Assembly (NCBI GenBank): GCA_903873545.1
Contig: CAIQPA010000386.1
Span: 1-24,436, forward strand
DNA: 24,436 nt
Source: an uncultured delta proteobacterium
GTDB lineage: Bacteria; Myxococcota_A; Bradymonadia; REDH01
Direction of reading: 5' to 3'
The notes beneath the pieces were generated by a model. That model saw nothing but the letters and a program-made list of their open reading frames with translations. It did no database searches and was not told where the DNA came from. Both the position numbers and the translations under genes were made by a program. Shown piece by piece: positions 1-7,129 of this stretch. Each line of letters begins with the position of its first letter. The stretch's first letter is position 1.

Positions 1-13
1 AGTCTTCACGCTG

Positions 14-1810
14 ATGGGTCCGGTCTCTAGAGCGATTGGCCTCGTTGCGCTGCTCTTCGCCGCTGCCTGCAGCGGAGACAGCGAGGAGGCACCCGCCGAT
101 ACCGGCTCCATCTTCGAATTCGATACACGACCGCCCGCCGACACCGGCAGGAGCGACACCGTCCCAGACAGCACCGCCGATGTGTCTGAGGATGGCTCAG
201 ACAGCGGCAGTGGAGAGCAGGGCAGCAACGACCTCCCTGGTGGCAGCCCATGCACCCGCAGCGCCGACTGCGTGGGCGGTCTCTGCATCGTCAACGAACG
301 GTTCCCTAGCGGCTACTGCACCATCTCCGATTGCGACACGGTCAACACCTGCGGGCGCGGCGAGCTCTGCGCTGCGGTCGGTGCAGACCATCTCTGCGCC
401 GCACAATGTGTCGCCAACGCCGACTGCCCCGAGAACTTCCGCTGTGAGTTCGTGGCCGGCCCGACCCGTGCGGCCTGCCTCCCGCTGCCGCCGGTTGTTC
501 TGAAGGATGACGGCGAGGCCTGCACGACCTCCGAGGAGTGCACCGGAGGCACCTGTCTCGCCGACCCCGACTTCCCGAGCGGCTACTGCACGACGGCCAA
601 CTGCCGCGCCGAGTTCGACTGCGCCCGCCAAGATAGCGACAACCGCTGCTTCGCGGTCGAAGGTGAGAACCGCTGCTATCGAACCTGCACCTCGGCCGCC
701 TCGCCCTGCCGCGCTGGCTATACCTGCACGCCCTCCGCGGGCGGAAGCGCCTACTGCGCGCCAACCTCCATCGACATCCCCGAGCCCGAGCCCACCGACC
801 CATCCCCCTTTCCCACGGTCTGCCTCACAGGGAGCTCCGCTGAGATGGAGCTCTCGTTCGATGTCACCCCAGGCAGCAGCTCCTTTCTCGCGACGGCCTT
901 CAGCAACGTCGGGAGCCTCGACCTGCAAACCCTCGTCACCCCGTCGGGTAGGCGCGTCGACCTGAATGCCCAGGAGGGGTTGCTGACGGTCGGAGAATCC
1001 TTCTTCCGCCAGGTTGTTCCGCTCTACCTGCCGCAGTATCCGGCGGTGGAGTCGCTTGTCGAGGCAGGCACCTACACGCTCGGCCTCACCAGCAGCTCCC
1101 GCCAGGCCTGTGTTCGTCTCCTCGATACGCCCGGTACCGGACGAACGCTCAACCTCCGCGTCTATCTGGTCGGACTCTCGGTCACCCCGCAGACCGCTCC
1201 GACCGACGCCAATCTGACCGCAGTGTTCGCCGAGGTGAACCGCATCTTCGAGGCGGCAGGGCTCGCGCTCGGAGACATCACCTTTCACACCCTGTCGGCG
1301 CGCGACGATGCCTCCTACGCCATCGTTCGCAGCTTCGGCGAGATTCAGCGCATGGTGAAACTGGCTACTGCGCCGGCGGTCGACGAGCAGCAGCGCTCCA
1401 TCAACATCTTCCTCAACCGCGGCTTCGCTTTTGCCTCCGGCCCGGTGCTCGGCATCTCGGCGGGCATTCCCGGCGCGGCGGGGCTCTACGGATCGGAAGC
1501 CAGCGGGCTAGCCTTCACCGTCGAGTATCTCGGCACCTCTGTGGACGGCAGGCAGGGTGCCGTGGATGGCAATGCCTACACGGGCCTCGTCATGGCGCAT
1601 GAGATTGGCCACTACTTGGGCCTCTTTCACGTCATCGAGACCTCGGGCGGCGAAGATCCGCTCGATGACACGGCGAACTGCCGAAGCTACGACACCTCCT
1701 GCGCAGCCTCACTGAACTTGATGCATCCTTTCGCATGGGGCGATAATGTCGCTCTCTCGCCGCTTCAGAGCCGCGTCCTCCAACTCCATCCCATCCTGAC
1801 CGCACCATGA
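14..1810 (+). CDS. Lipoprotein with two Cys-rich modules and a metzincin-type zinc metalloprotease domain
   Basis: The predicted 598-residue protein has a lipoprotein signal peptide ending in AAAC (lipidated Cys about residue 19). An acidic Asp/Ser/Thr-rich linker follows (about 20-78), then two tandem Cys-rich modules (about 80-154 and 170-248) and a mainly beta/mixed region. The C-terminal domain carries HEIGHYLGLFH at residues 529-539. This is the HExxHxxGxxH zinc site of metzincins, with catalytic Glu530 and three His ligands. A Met-turn-like NLMHP follows, with Met570. The sequence around it, including a DDT...C segment, resembles pappalysin-type (M43) proteases. I infer a surface or periplasmic lipid-anchored protease; its substrate is unknown. 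The start lies 13 bases from the window edge, so a further upstream start or promoter cannot be excluded. Its stop overlaps the next start (ATGA), so the two paralogues are coupled. Confident in lipoprotein and zinc motif, less so in the M43 assignment. Confidence 0.8.
   Translation: MGPVSRAIGLVALLFAAACSGDSEEAPADTGSIFEFDTRPPADTGRSDTVPDSTADVSEDGSDSGSGEQGSNDLPGGSPCTRSADCVGGLCIVNERFPSGYCTISDCDTVNTCGRGELCAAVGADHLCAAQCVANADCPENFRCEFVAGPTRAACLPLPPVVLKDDGEACTTSEECTGGTCLADPDFPSGYCTTANCRAEFDCARQDSDNRCFAVEGENRCYRTCTSAASPCRAGYTCTPSAGGSAYCAPTSIDIPEPEPTDPSPFPTVCLTGSSAEMELSFDVTPGSSSFLATAFSNVGSLDLQTLVTPSGRRVDLNAQEGLLTVGESFFRQVVPLYLPQYPAVESLVEAGTYTLGLTSSSRQACVRLLDTPGTGRTLNLRVYLVGLSVTPQTAPTDANLTAVFAEVNRIFEAAGLALGDITFHTLSARDDASYAIVRSFGEIQRMVKLATAPAVDEQQRSINIFLNRGFAFASGPVLGISAGIPGAAGLYGSEASGLAFTVEYLGTSVDGRQGAVDGNAYTGLVMAHEIGHYLGLFHVIETSGGEDPLDDTANCRSYDTSCAASLNLMHPFAWGDNVALSPLQSRVLQLHPILTAP
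248..760 (+). repeat. Tandem duplication encoding two Cys-rich modules
   Basis: Within the first lipoprotein, two consecutive segments of about 80 residues share the same Cys spacing. Both contain a CxxxxxCxxGxC opening, then FPSGYCT, then a pair of Cys-rich loops. A single copy of the same module sits at equivalent residues (80-156) of the downstream lipoprotein, at about 2044-2274. Similar Cys-rich modules in myxobacterial surface proteins are often labelled Dickkopf-like. The repeat is recognised at protein level; the DNA copies have diverged. Confidence 0.65.
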
Positions 1811-3393
1811 GCGAACTCCGACGCCTCAACCTCGCCTTCGCGGCGCTTCTCCTGCTTGCCGCCGCCTGCGGGGACGACTCCGAGGGCACGCAGGCCAGCG
1901 TCACCGCCGACGCCGCCGACGCGGGGGAGGGCAGTGGCTCGGCCGACGGCTCCGGCTCGGGCGCCGACGCGAGCCCCGACAGCGACTCGTCTGACACCGC
2001 TGCCGACACCACGCCCGTCGAGCCTGGCGACGATGGCGCCGCCTGCACACAGAACACCGACTGCGCGAGCGGCTTCTGCCTGACCGACGAGCAGGGCTTC
2101 CCGGGCGGGCTCTGCACCGTCTTCGATTGCAGCTCCCGTCAGGACTGCTTCGGCGTCGGCACAGCCTGCCTGCGCGGACAGTTCAACGGCAACCTCTGTG
2201 TGCCGCTCTGCGTGGTCGATGCCGACTGCCGCGAAGGTTATGAATGCCGCGGCACGGGCACCGGCTCCTACTGCTACCCCTCCTTCGCCAACAGCAACCT
2301 CGACCCCGTCTGTGCCTCCGACTTCATCGCCGCCGACGATGTAACCAACTTCTCCTTCGGCGGCGTCTCACGCCTCGATCGACACCGCATCGCCTTCGAT
2401 GTCCCGACTGGCTCCACGAGCCTCTTCGTGCTCGCCTGGGACCAGGGTCACACGCTCGTCCCCGACCTCATCCGGGCTCCGACGGCCGGCGAACTTCAGA
2501 TGCAGACCTATGCCAGCTACCTCTTTACACCCATCTCACTCGGTGAGGTTTCGCCGGTGCTTCTGCCTGGCGGACCCGACTACACCCAGTATGTGGAAGG
2601 CGGTCGTTACGAGATGGAGTTCGGCACCGACGGGCCGGCAACCGAAGACCTCTGCTACCTCGTGTTCACCGAGTCCGAGTCGCTCTCGGCAACGGGCGAG
2701 CCGCTGGTCGTCGACCTCAACTTCTACTTCGTCGGGGCCGATGGCCTGACCGCCGACAGCGCCGTCGGCGACCCGGCCTTCACGCGGCTCATCGACTCCT
2801 TCAACGCCGTCTACTCCACCGCCAATCTCACTGTTGGCGAGGTGCGCTACTTCGATGTCGGCGGCGACATTCTGGCCCGTTTTCAGGTGATTCGCGACAG
2901 CGACGAGGTCTACGAGTTGGTCAAACTCTCGCGCCAGCCGGGCTCGAGCCGCGACGCGCTCCTATCGGCCAATGTCTTCTTCATCGAGGGCTTCGCAGGG
3001 CAGTCCTCTTCGGTCCTCGGCATCTCGACAGGCATTCCCGGCGCCGCTGGCGTCCACGGTCAGGCCGGCACCGGGCTCGTCTTCTCTGCCGAGTATCTTC
3101 GCCAGACGGGCAACGTGAACGGGCCTCAGCTCGTCGGCCAGGTGCTCGCACACGAGCTCGGCCACTACCTCGGTCTCTTCCACACCACCGAGCAGTCGGG
3201 CGGCCAGTTCGACCAGCTCGACGATACCGAACGCTGCTCCACCATCGAGAATGGCAACCTCGGCGCCTGTGCCGACTACAACAACCTCATGTTCCCCATC
3301 GCCGCCACTCGGACCTCTCTCGAGCTCTCCGATGGTCAGGTCTCCATCATCCGCGCCAACCCGCTCACCAAGCCGGTCGGTGGTCGCCGCTGA
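1807..3393 (+). CDS. Lipoprotein with one Cys-rich module and a metzincin-type zinc metalloprotease domain
   Basis: This 528-residue protein is a paralogue of the upstream gene. The signal peptide ends in LAAAC (lipidated Cys about residue 21). It is followed by a low-complexity Ser/Gly/Asp/Ala linker (about 22-75), one Cys-rich module (80-156) and the same C-terminal protease domain. The zinc site HELGHYLGLFH is at residues 449-459 (catalytic Glu450), followed by a Met-turn-like NLMFPIA and a C-terminal Q...R.NP segment. Both genes also share a conserved LGISTGIPGAAG-like stretch ahead of the zinc site. The start overlaps the previous stop in ATGA, indicating coupled translation. Likely a lipid-anchored extracytoplasmic protease with unknown target. 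The single Cys-rich module, against two upstream, suggests the pair have diverged in binding specificity (inference). Confidence 0.8.
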   Translation: MSELRRLNLAFAALLLLAAACGDDSEGTQASVTADAADAGEGSGSADGSGSGADASPDSDSSDTAADTTPVEPGDDGAACTQNTDCASGFCLTDEQGFPGGLCTVFDCSSRQDCFGVGTACLRGQFNGNLCVPLCVVDADCREGYECRGTGTGSYCYPSFANSNLDPVCASDFIAADDVTNFSFGGVSRLDRHRIAFDVPTGSTSLFVLAWDQGHTLVPDLIRAPTAGELQMQTYASYLFTPISLGEVSPVLLPGGPDYTQYVEGGRYEMEFGTDGPATEDLCYLVFTESESLSATGEPLVVDLNFYFVGADGLTADSAVGDPAFTRLIDSFNAVYSTANLTVGEVRYFDVGGDILARFQVIRDSDEVYELVKLSRQPGSSRDALLSANVFFIEGFAGQSSSVLGISTGIPGAAGVHGQAGTGLVFSAEYLRQTGNVNGPQLVGQVLAHELGHYLGLFHTTEQSGGQFDQLDDTERCSTIENGNLGACADYNNLMFPIAATRTSLELSDGQVSIIRANPLTKPVGGRR

Positions 3394-3450
3394 ATAGCGG
3401 CAGCGTCGCCCCGTACTCCGTTCACACTCCGTACGCACTTGAGGTGCTTC

Positions 3451-4089
3451 ATGCGTCGACTCGCCCTGCTTCTCCTTCCGCTCTTGGCAGCCTCCTCTCT
3501 CGCCAGCGCCGCCCCGCCGGTTCCGGCGGCCACTGAGCTCACCCTGGCGCCGCCCATCGCGCTCGCGTCGCTCGCCGCCTCCCGTGCGCTCGCCTCCTTT
3601 GGCGCAGAGCAGCGCGACAAGGCCATGCTCCTGCTCTCCGGCTACCACGGCATCGGCTCAAAGGCCGACTTCGAGGCCGCCCTCGCCGAGCCCGAAGCGC
3701 TGCTCGCCTCCATCGCGCGCGACGGCGCGGTCGACCCGGTCCACCGTGACCGTGCGCTCGCGGCGCTCGTCTACTGGCCCGGCGAGCAGACCCTCTCGCT
3801 CTATGGTGGTCTGCTCGCGGCGGCTGACACCTCCGAGATGAACCGCCATCGCATCATCGGCTACCTCGCCGTCGGTTATGCCGACCGGTCCATCCCCTGG
3901 GTCGAGCACTACCTCACGGTCTCCGACCTGCAGTTCCGGCTCACCGCCATCGAGGCGCTCCGCACCATCGGCAGCGACCACGCCCGCGACCTCTTGATGC
4001 AGGCCGAAGTCGTCGAGCTGAGCCCGCTTGTCCTCGAGCGCATCAAGATCGCACACGCCTCGATCCTCGCCGGTCCGAAGCCCCGCTAG
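3451..4089 (+). CDS. Small exported helical protein, HEAT-like
   Basis: The product has 212 residues. I chose the ATG at 3451, which has GAGG six bases upstream and begins a classic signal peptide (MRRL, a Leu-rich core, then ASA). An in-frame TTG at 3439 would add only four residues. After likely cleavage near residue 20, the mature protein is alpha-helical and Ala/Leu-rich. Repeated motifs such as RLTAIEALRTIGSDHARDLL look like HEAT/armadillo-type helical pairs. There are no catalytic signatures. It lies 57 bases after the second lipoprotein protease and may be co-transcribed with it. It converges on the rhomboid gene, sharing the palindrome CTAG (4086-4089) as both stop codons. Function unknown; a periplasmic scaffold or protein-binding role is a guess. 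Confidence 0.6.
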   Translation: MRRLALLLLPLLAASSLASAAPPVPAATELTLAPPIALASLAASRALASFGAEQRDKAMLLLSGYHGIGSKADFEAALAEPEALLASIARDGAVDPVHRDRALAALVYWPGEQTLSLYGGLLAAADTSEMNRHRIIGYLAVGYADRSIPWVEHYLTVSDLQFRLTAIEALRTIGSDHARDLLMQAEVVELSPLVLERIKIAHASILAGPKPR

Positions 4090-5126
4090 CGGCTTGCGGC
4101 GAGGTAGACCTTGATCCGTTCCGGCGGCGTCAGGTTGAGGTCGGCCATGTCGGCCGCATCGGGGGCGAGCGCAACGATGAGGTTTCGCTCGCGGCCCGCC
4201 CGCCCCGGCTGGTCCAGCTGCTCATAGAGAGCAGCCATGATGAGGTAGGGGATGGTCCGGTCGGGCACAGCGTAGCGCCAGGTGCCGCAGGGCCGCTCTG
4301 CCTCGCTCCAGCGCTCTGCCTCCAGCTCCTCGAAGCAGCTCCGCATGAGGGCCTCTTCACCGGCTTCGCCGAGTGCGGCTGCACCCCCACGGATGGGCGC
4401 GACATTTCGCATTTGATAGAACTGCCAGCCGAGCGCGACGACCATGGCAACGGGCAGAAGGCCGAGCGGGATGCGGGCAGCGCGGGCGAATCCAGGCGCG
4501 CGGTGCTCGAGGGTGAGGAAGAGCCAGCCGAGGCCGGCGCCACCCAGCAGGCCGCCGATGTGAGCACCGTTATCGATGTTGAGGCCCGAGCCCGGCATGA
4601 AGCCGATAAGCAGATTGATGCCCAGCCAGAAGAGCAGCTGGTCGCGGATGTTCTTGGCCATCGCACCGGGCGTCAGGTGGCCGATGATGATGCCAGCGCC
4701 GATGAGGCCTGTGACGGCACCGCTTGCACCAACCGAGAGGGCGGTACCGGAGACGAGTGAGCCGATGCCGCCCGTCACCGAAGCGACCGCATAGACAGCG
4801 CCGAATCGGGCGGACCCGAGCCGCATCTCGACGAGAGGCCCCAGGTTCTTGAGCGCCATCATGTTGAAGGCGAGGTGGATGATGCCGCCGTGAAGGAATG
4901 CGTAGGTGGCAAGCCGCCACCACTCGCCGCCCGCCATGGTTTGCGGACCGAAGTTGGCACCCATGCGCAGCAACGCAGCTCCATCCGACTCCCACAGGAG
5001 GTGGGTCTGCAGCGCCCCGAGGAGGTAGGTTGCGACGCAGAAAAGCATCATCAGGAAGGTGACAGGTGTCTCTCCGGGTAGCAGCGCCTCGAGGAAGGCA
5101 TCCCATTTTGACCGTTGATTCCGCAT
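4086..5126 (-). CDS. Rhomboid-family intramembrane serine protease with C-terminal helical extension
   Basis: The protein has 346 residues. Several hydrophobic segments span about 20-225 and contain the rhomboid signatures. HGGIIHLAFN (His79, His84, Asn88) matches the TM2 His/Asn region, GASG places the nucleophile at Ser135 in TM4, and AHIGGLLGG places the catalytic His at 189 in TM6. The Ser-His dyad is therefore intact and an active protease is expected in the inner membrane, cleaving transmembrane substrates. Residues about 250-346 are soluble and TPR-like (paired Ala/Leu helices), which could recruit a partner. Transcribed leftwards on its own. The start ATG at 5126 lacks a strong Shine-Dalgarno. 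Substrate unknown; the neighbouring lipoproteins are not obvious substrates. Confidence 0.88.
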   Translation of the reverse strand: MRNQRSKWDAFLEALLPGETPVTFLMMLFCVATYLLGALQTHLLWESDGAALLRMGANFGPQTMAGGEWWRLATYAFLHGGIIHLAFNMMALKNLGPLVEMRLGSARFGAVYAVASVTGGIGSLVSGTALSVGASGAVTGLIGAGIIIGHLTPGAMAKNIRDQLLFWLGINLLIGFMPGSGLNIDNGAHIGGLLGGAGLGWLFLTLEHRAPGFARAARIPLGLLPVAMVVALGWQFYQMRNVAPIRGGAAALGEAGEEALMRSCFEELEAERWSEAERPCGTWRYAVPDRTIPYLIMAALYEQLDQPGRAGRERNLIVALAPDAADMADLNLTPPERIKVYLAASR

Positions 5127-5237
5127 CGTTTCACATGCTGAGGGGAGTGCAGGCTACGGCAGCGGCCGTTCGGCTGCAACCCAGACGCTTGATATCAGGC
5201 TAAACTTTAGGAATCTAAGGCGAAATCTCTTCTCTGG

Positions 5238-5267
5238 TTGACACCCCTTCCCCGCGGGGAGTAGACC
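5238..5267 (+). promoter_or_regulatory. Candidate sigma70-type promoter for the helicase-associated gene pair
   Basis: A perfect -35 box TTGACA lies at 5238-5243. After 18 bases comes TAGACC (5262-5267), a weak -10 with three of six consensus matches. It lies 38 bases before the ATG at 5306. The intergenic region is locally A+T-richer (about 5188-5230) than its surroundings. The -35 is convincing, the -10 is not. Confidence 0.4.
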
Positions 5268-5272
5268 CGCGG
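5252..5272. promoter_or_regulatory. Perfect inverted repeat overlapping the candidate -10, possible operator
   Basis: CCGCGGG at 5252-5258 is repeated in inverted form as CCCGCGG at 5266-5272, with a 7-base spacer. The dyad covers the candidate -10 box of the plus-strand promoter, a position suited to repressor binding. A hairpin in the 5' leader is an alternative. GC-rich sequence makes chance dyads common, hence modest confidence. Confidence 0.35.
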
Positions 5273-5305
5273 CGTTGTCCGTTCTGCACCCAGTTGAAGG
5301 TTGGT

Positions 5306-5539
5306 ATGAGCAACGAGCAAACGGGATCTGTTGCGCATCACAATGTGGCCGTCGTGACAACGCGCGACAAGGTCACGATGGACGCCATCCTCGGCTACGC
5401 CGAGATTCGTGCGCTCGTCTGGAAGCGACTCGACGCGACGCACGCAATCGTCGATGCCGATCGTGTGCGGACGCTCATGAAACGGCTGAAGGAGATCGGC
5501 CATTCGCCGCGCTTCACCCACCAGTTGGTCGTGGAGTAG
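5306..5539 (+). CDS. 77-residue protein resembling the C-terminal half of a helicase-associated (XPB/Ssl2 N-terminal-like) domain
   Basis: The start ATG at 5306 has GAAGG five bases upstream; an in-frame TTG at 5294 is less likely. After a short polar N-terminus the sequence reads as alternating beta and alpha elements: VAVVTTRDKVTMDAIL, then IRALVWKRLDATHAIVD, then VRTLMKRLKEIGHSP. This pattern matches what I recall of the end of helicase-associated (Helicase_C_3/XPB N-terminal-like) domains. There, a strand with paired residues is followed by an 'l..rl.pt..vv' strand and a helix ending 'L...G..P'. It is only 3 bases upstream of a larger protein that carries the rest of that architecture, so the two products may work as one unit. 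Family assignment is by pattern recall, not by search. Confidence 0.55.
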   Translation: MSNEQTGSVAHHNVAVVTTRDKVTMDAILGYAEIRALVWKRLDATHAIVDADRVRTLMKRLKEIGHSPRFTHQLVVE

Positions 5540-5542
5540 CCG

Positions 5543-7129
5543 ATGACGAAGCCGCGCAAGTCGACCTCGCTGCTGGGTCCCGAAGTTCCCCCTCTGGCGG
5601 CCTACCGCGGACCTGTGGAGGGCATGCTGCGCAGCAACGACAGCGAGATCCTTCGCGAACTGCTCGGCGTGATTGAGGCCACCCGGGACAAGAACATCAA
5701 ACTGACCAAGTCGGGCATCCCTCCGAAGCCGCTCTGGTCGGCCATCAACGAGCGGCTGCTCTGGCAGGACCCCAAGTCGGTGCTCTACGACTGGGACGAG
5801 GTGGATCAGGTCCGCTTTGTCTACTCGCTCGCCGAGCACCTGATGCTGGTGCATCGCGGCCAGGAGCGTGTCTTGGGCGTAGGCCCGGGCGCCGACCAGT
5901 TCTTCCTCGCGCTGCCCACCCGCCGCGCCGAGATGCTGATGCGCGCCTACATGGCCACCGAGGCCTGGGACGAGCGCTGCGATGCGCGCAACGAGCAGGG
6001 CCACCGCCACAACTTCGGGCAGACCTTCCGCCGCGACTTCCTGCGCAGCATCCTTGCCCTGCGCGAGGTCCTGATCGCGGTTGTGGCGACCGCCCCGGTG
6101 GACGAATGGGTGCTGGCTGCTTCGCTCGCTACCTCCATCTCCGCCGCTGAGCCCGCCATGCTGATCTCGGAGGATGACGAGGTCCCCGAGGTTGAAGAGG
6201 GGGAGGCCGATCCCGAGATTCGCCGCCTTGTGGACTACTGGCTTCTGCTCGCGGCCCGCTTTGGCTGGGTCGACCTGGGTCGCGCGCCTGCCGCCCGCGG
6301 CGTAGAGCGGGTCTGGCGCCTGACCGAGATGGGCGCGCGGCTCATCCAGAGCCCCGGTAAGCTCAACGAAGATGCCGAGACGGTCTTCGCAGATGCCCGG
6401 AAGCCCTACATCATCCAGTCGAACCACGAGGTCATGTTCTACCGCCACGAAGGCGATGTGGGCGACGAGTACTTCCTCCGGCGCATCGGAGAGCCGGTCG
6501 ACAACCATGCGAGTTGGGATGGCCCCATCTTCCGCGCCCGCGTGACCGCAGCCTCGCTGCTCACCGCGCTCGAGAGCGGCATGGATGCCACACTGCTCCG
6601 CACCAACCTCATCGAGCGCACCCGCGCCGATATCCCCGCCTCTTTCCACCTCCTCATCGCCGACGCGCAGCGGAAGGTGGCTGATATCACGCTCAACGAG
6701 GGTCTCACCGCGGTCGAACTCGCGGGTGGTTCTGCAAAGAAGATCCCGGCGCTCGTCAAGGCAGGCTTCGCCGTCTTCGGCGAGATGGCCATCGTGCCCT
6801 GGTCCCGCTGGGCCGACTTTGTCCGCATCTCCGGCGAAGACCCCACCGAGGGCTTCCGTTATCCGCCGGACGACTCGCTCGCCAACTTCGACGGGAACAG
6901 GCTCGAGCTCGTCTGGCCCGTTTTGCCCCTCATGGCGCGCGACCTCCTCGACCAGCTCCCGCTCACGGGAGACCCGCCGAGTGTTGAACTCACCGAGGCG
7001 ATGGTCGCCGAACTCACCCGCAAGGGCTGGGTGCCCCGTGCTGTCGCAGAGGCGCTCGATGTGCTGACCGATGGCAGGCTGCCGAAGTGGCTCGCCGCTG
7101 AGGTCAAGTCGAGCTCATCGGTACCGTAA
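5543..7129 (+). CDS. Helicase-associated (XPB/Ssl2 N-terminal-like) domain protein, no helicase motor
   Basis: The protein has 528 residues. The ATG at 5543 has GGAG six bases upstream, inside the end of the preceding gene. Features match the DNA-repair-type helicase-associated family. An N-terminal segment NIKLTKSGIPPKP (about 50-65) has the 'lT..G..pk' form. A winged-helix-like stretch FGWVDLG...VWRLTEMGARLI lies near 225-270. From residue 287, KPYIIQSNHEVMFY begins the XPB-N-like unit, continuing through LESGMDATLLRTNL and IPASFHLLIADAQRKV to about 395. No Walker A, DEAD box or other ATPase motif is visible, so it is not itself a helicase. An acidic insert (EDDEVPEVEEGEAD) lies near 205. 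It probably forms an operon with the 77-residue gene. It converges on the M20 peptidase gene with a 26-base 3' overlap. Role in DNA repair or transcription is inferred only from family. Confidence 0.55.
   Translation: MTKPRKSTSLLGPEVPPLAAYRGPVEGMLRSNDSEILRELLGVIEATRDKNIKLTKSGIPPKPLWSAINERLLWQDPKSVLYDWDEVDQVRFVYSLAEHLMLVHRGQERVLGVGPGADQFFLALPTRRAEMLMRAYMATEAWDERCDARNEQGHRHNFGQTFRRDFLRSILALREVLIAVVATAPVDEWVLAASLATSISAAEPAMLISEDDEVPEVEEGEADPEIRRLVDYWLLLAARFGWVDLGRAPAARGVERVWRLTEMGARLIQSPGKLNEDAETVFADARKPYIIQSNHEVMFYRHEGDVGDEYFLRRIGEPVDNHASWDGPIFRARVTAASLLTALESGMDATLLRTNLIERTRADIPASFHLLIADAQRKVADITLNEGLTAVELAGGSAKKIPALVKAGFAVFGEMAIVPWSRWADFVRISGEDPTEGFRYPPDDSLANFDGNRLELVWPVLPLMARDLLDQLPLTGDPPSVELTEAMVAELTRKGWVPRAVAEALDVLTDGRLPKWLAAEVKSSSSVP

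Noticed and set aside
197..1288. Minus-strand open frame opposite the first lipoprotein
   Set aside because: It mirrors the Cys-rich repeats and has no start signal or motif; a shadow.
5207..6649. Long minus-strand open frame opposite the helicase-associated gene
   Set aside because: Composition (His, Gly, Arg, Val-rich with no motif) is typical of an antisense shadow in high-GC DNA; the plus-strand gene has ribosome sites and domain patterns.
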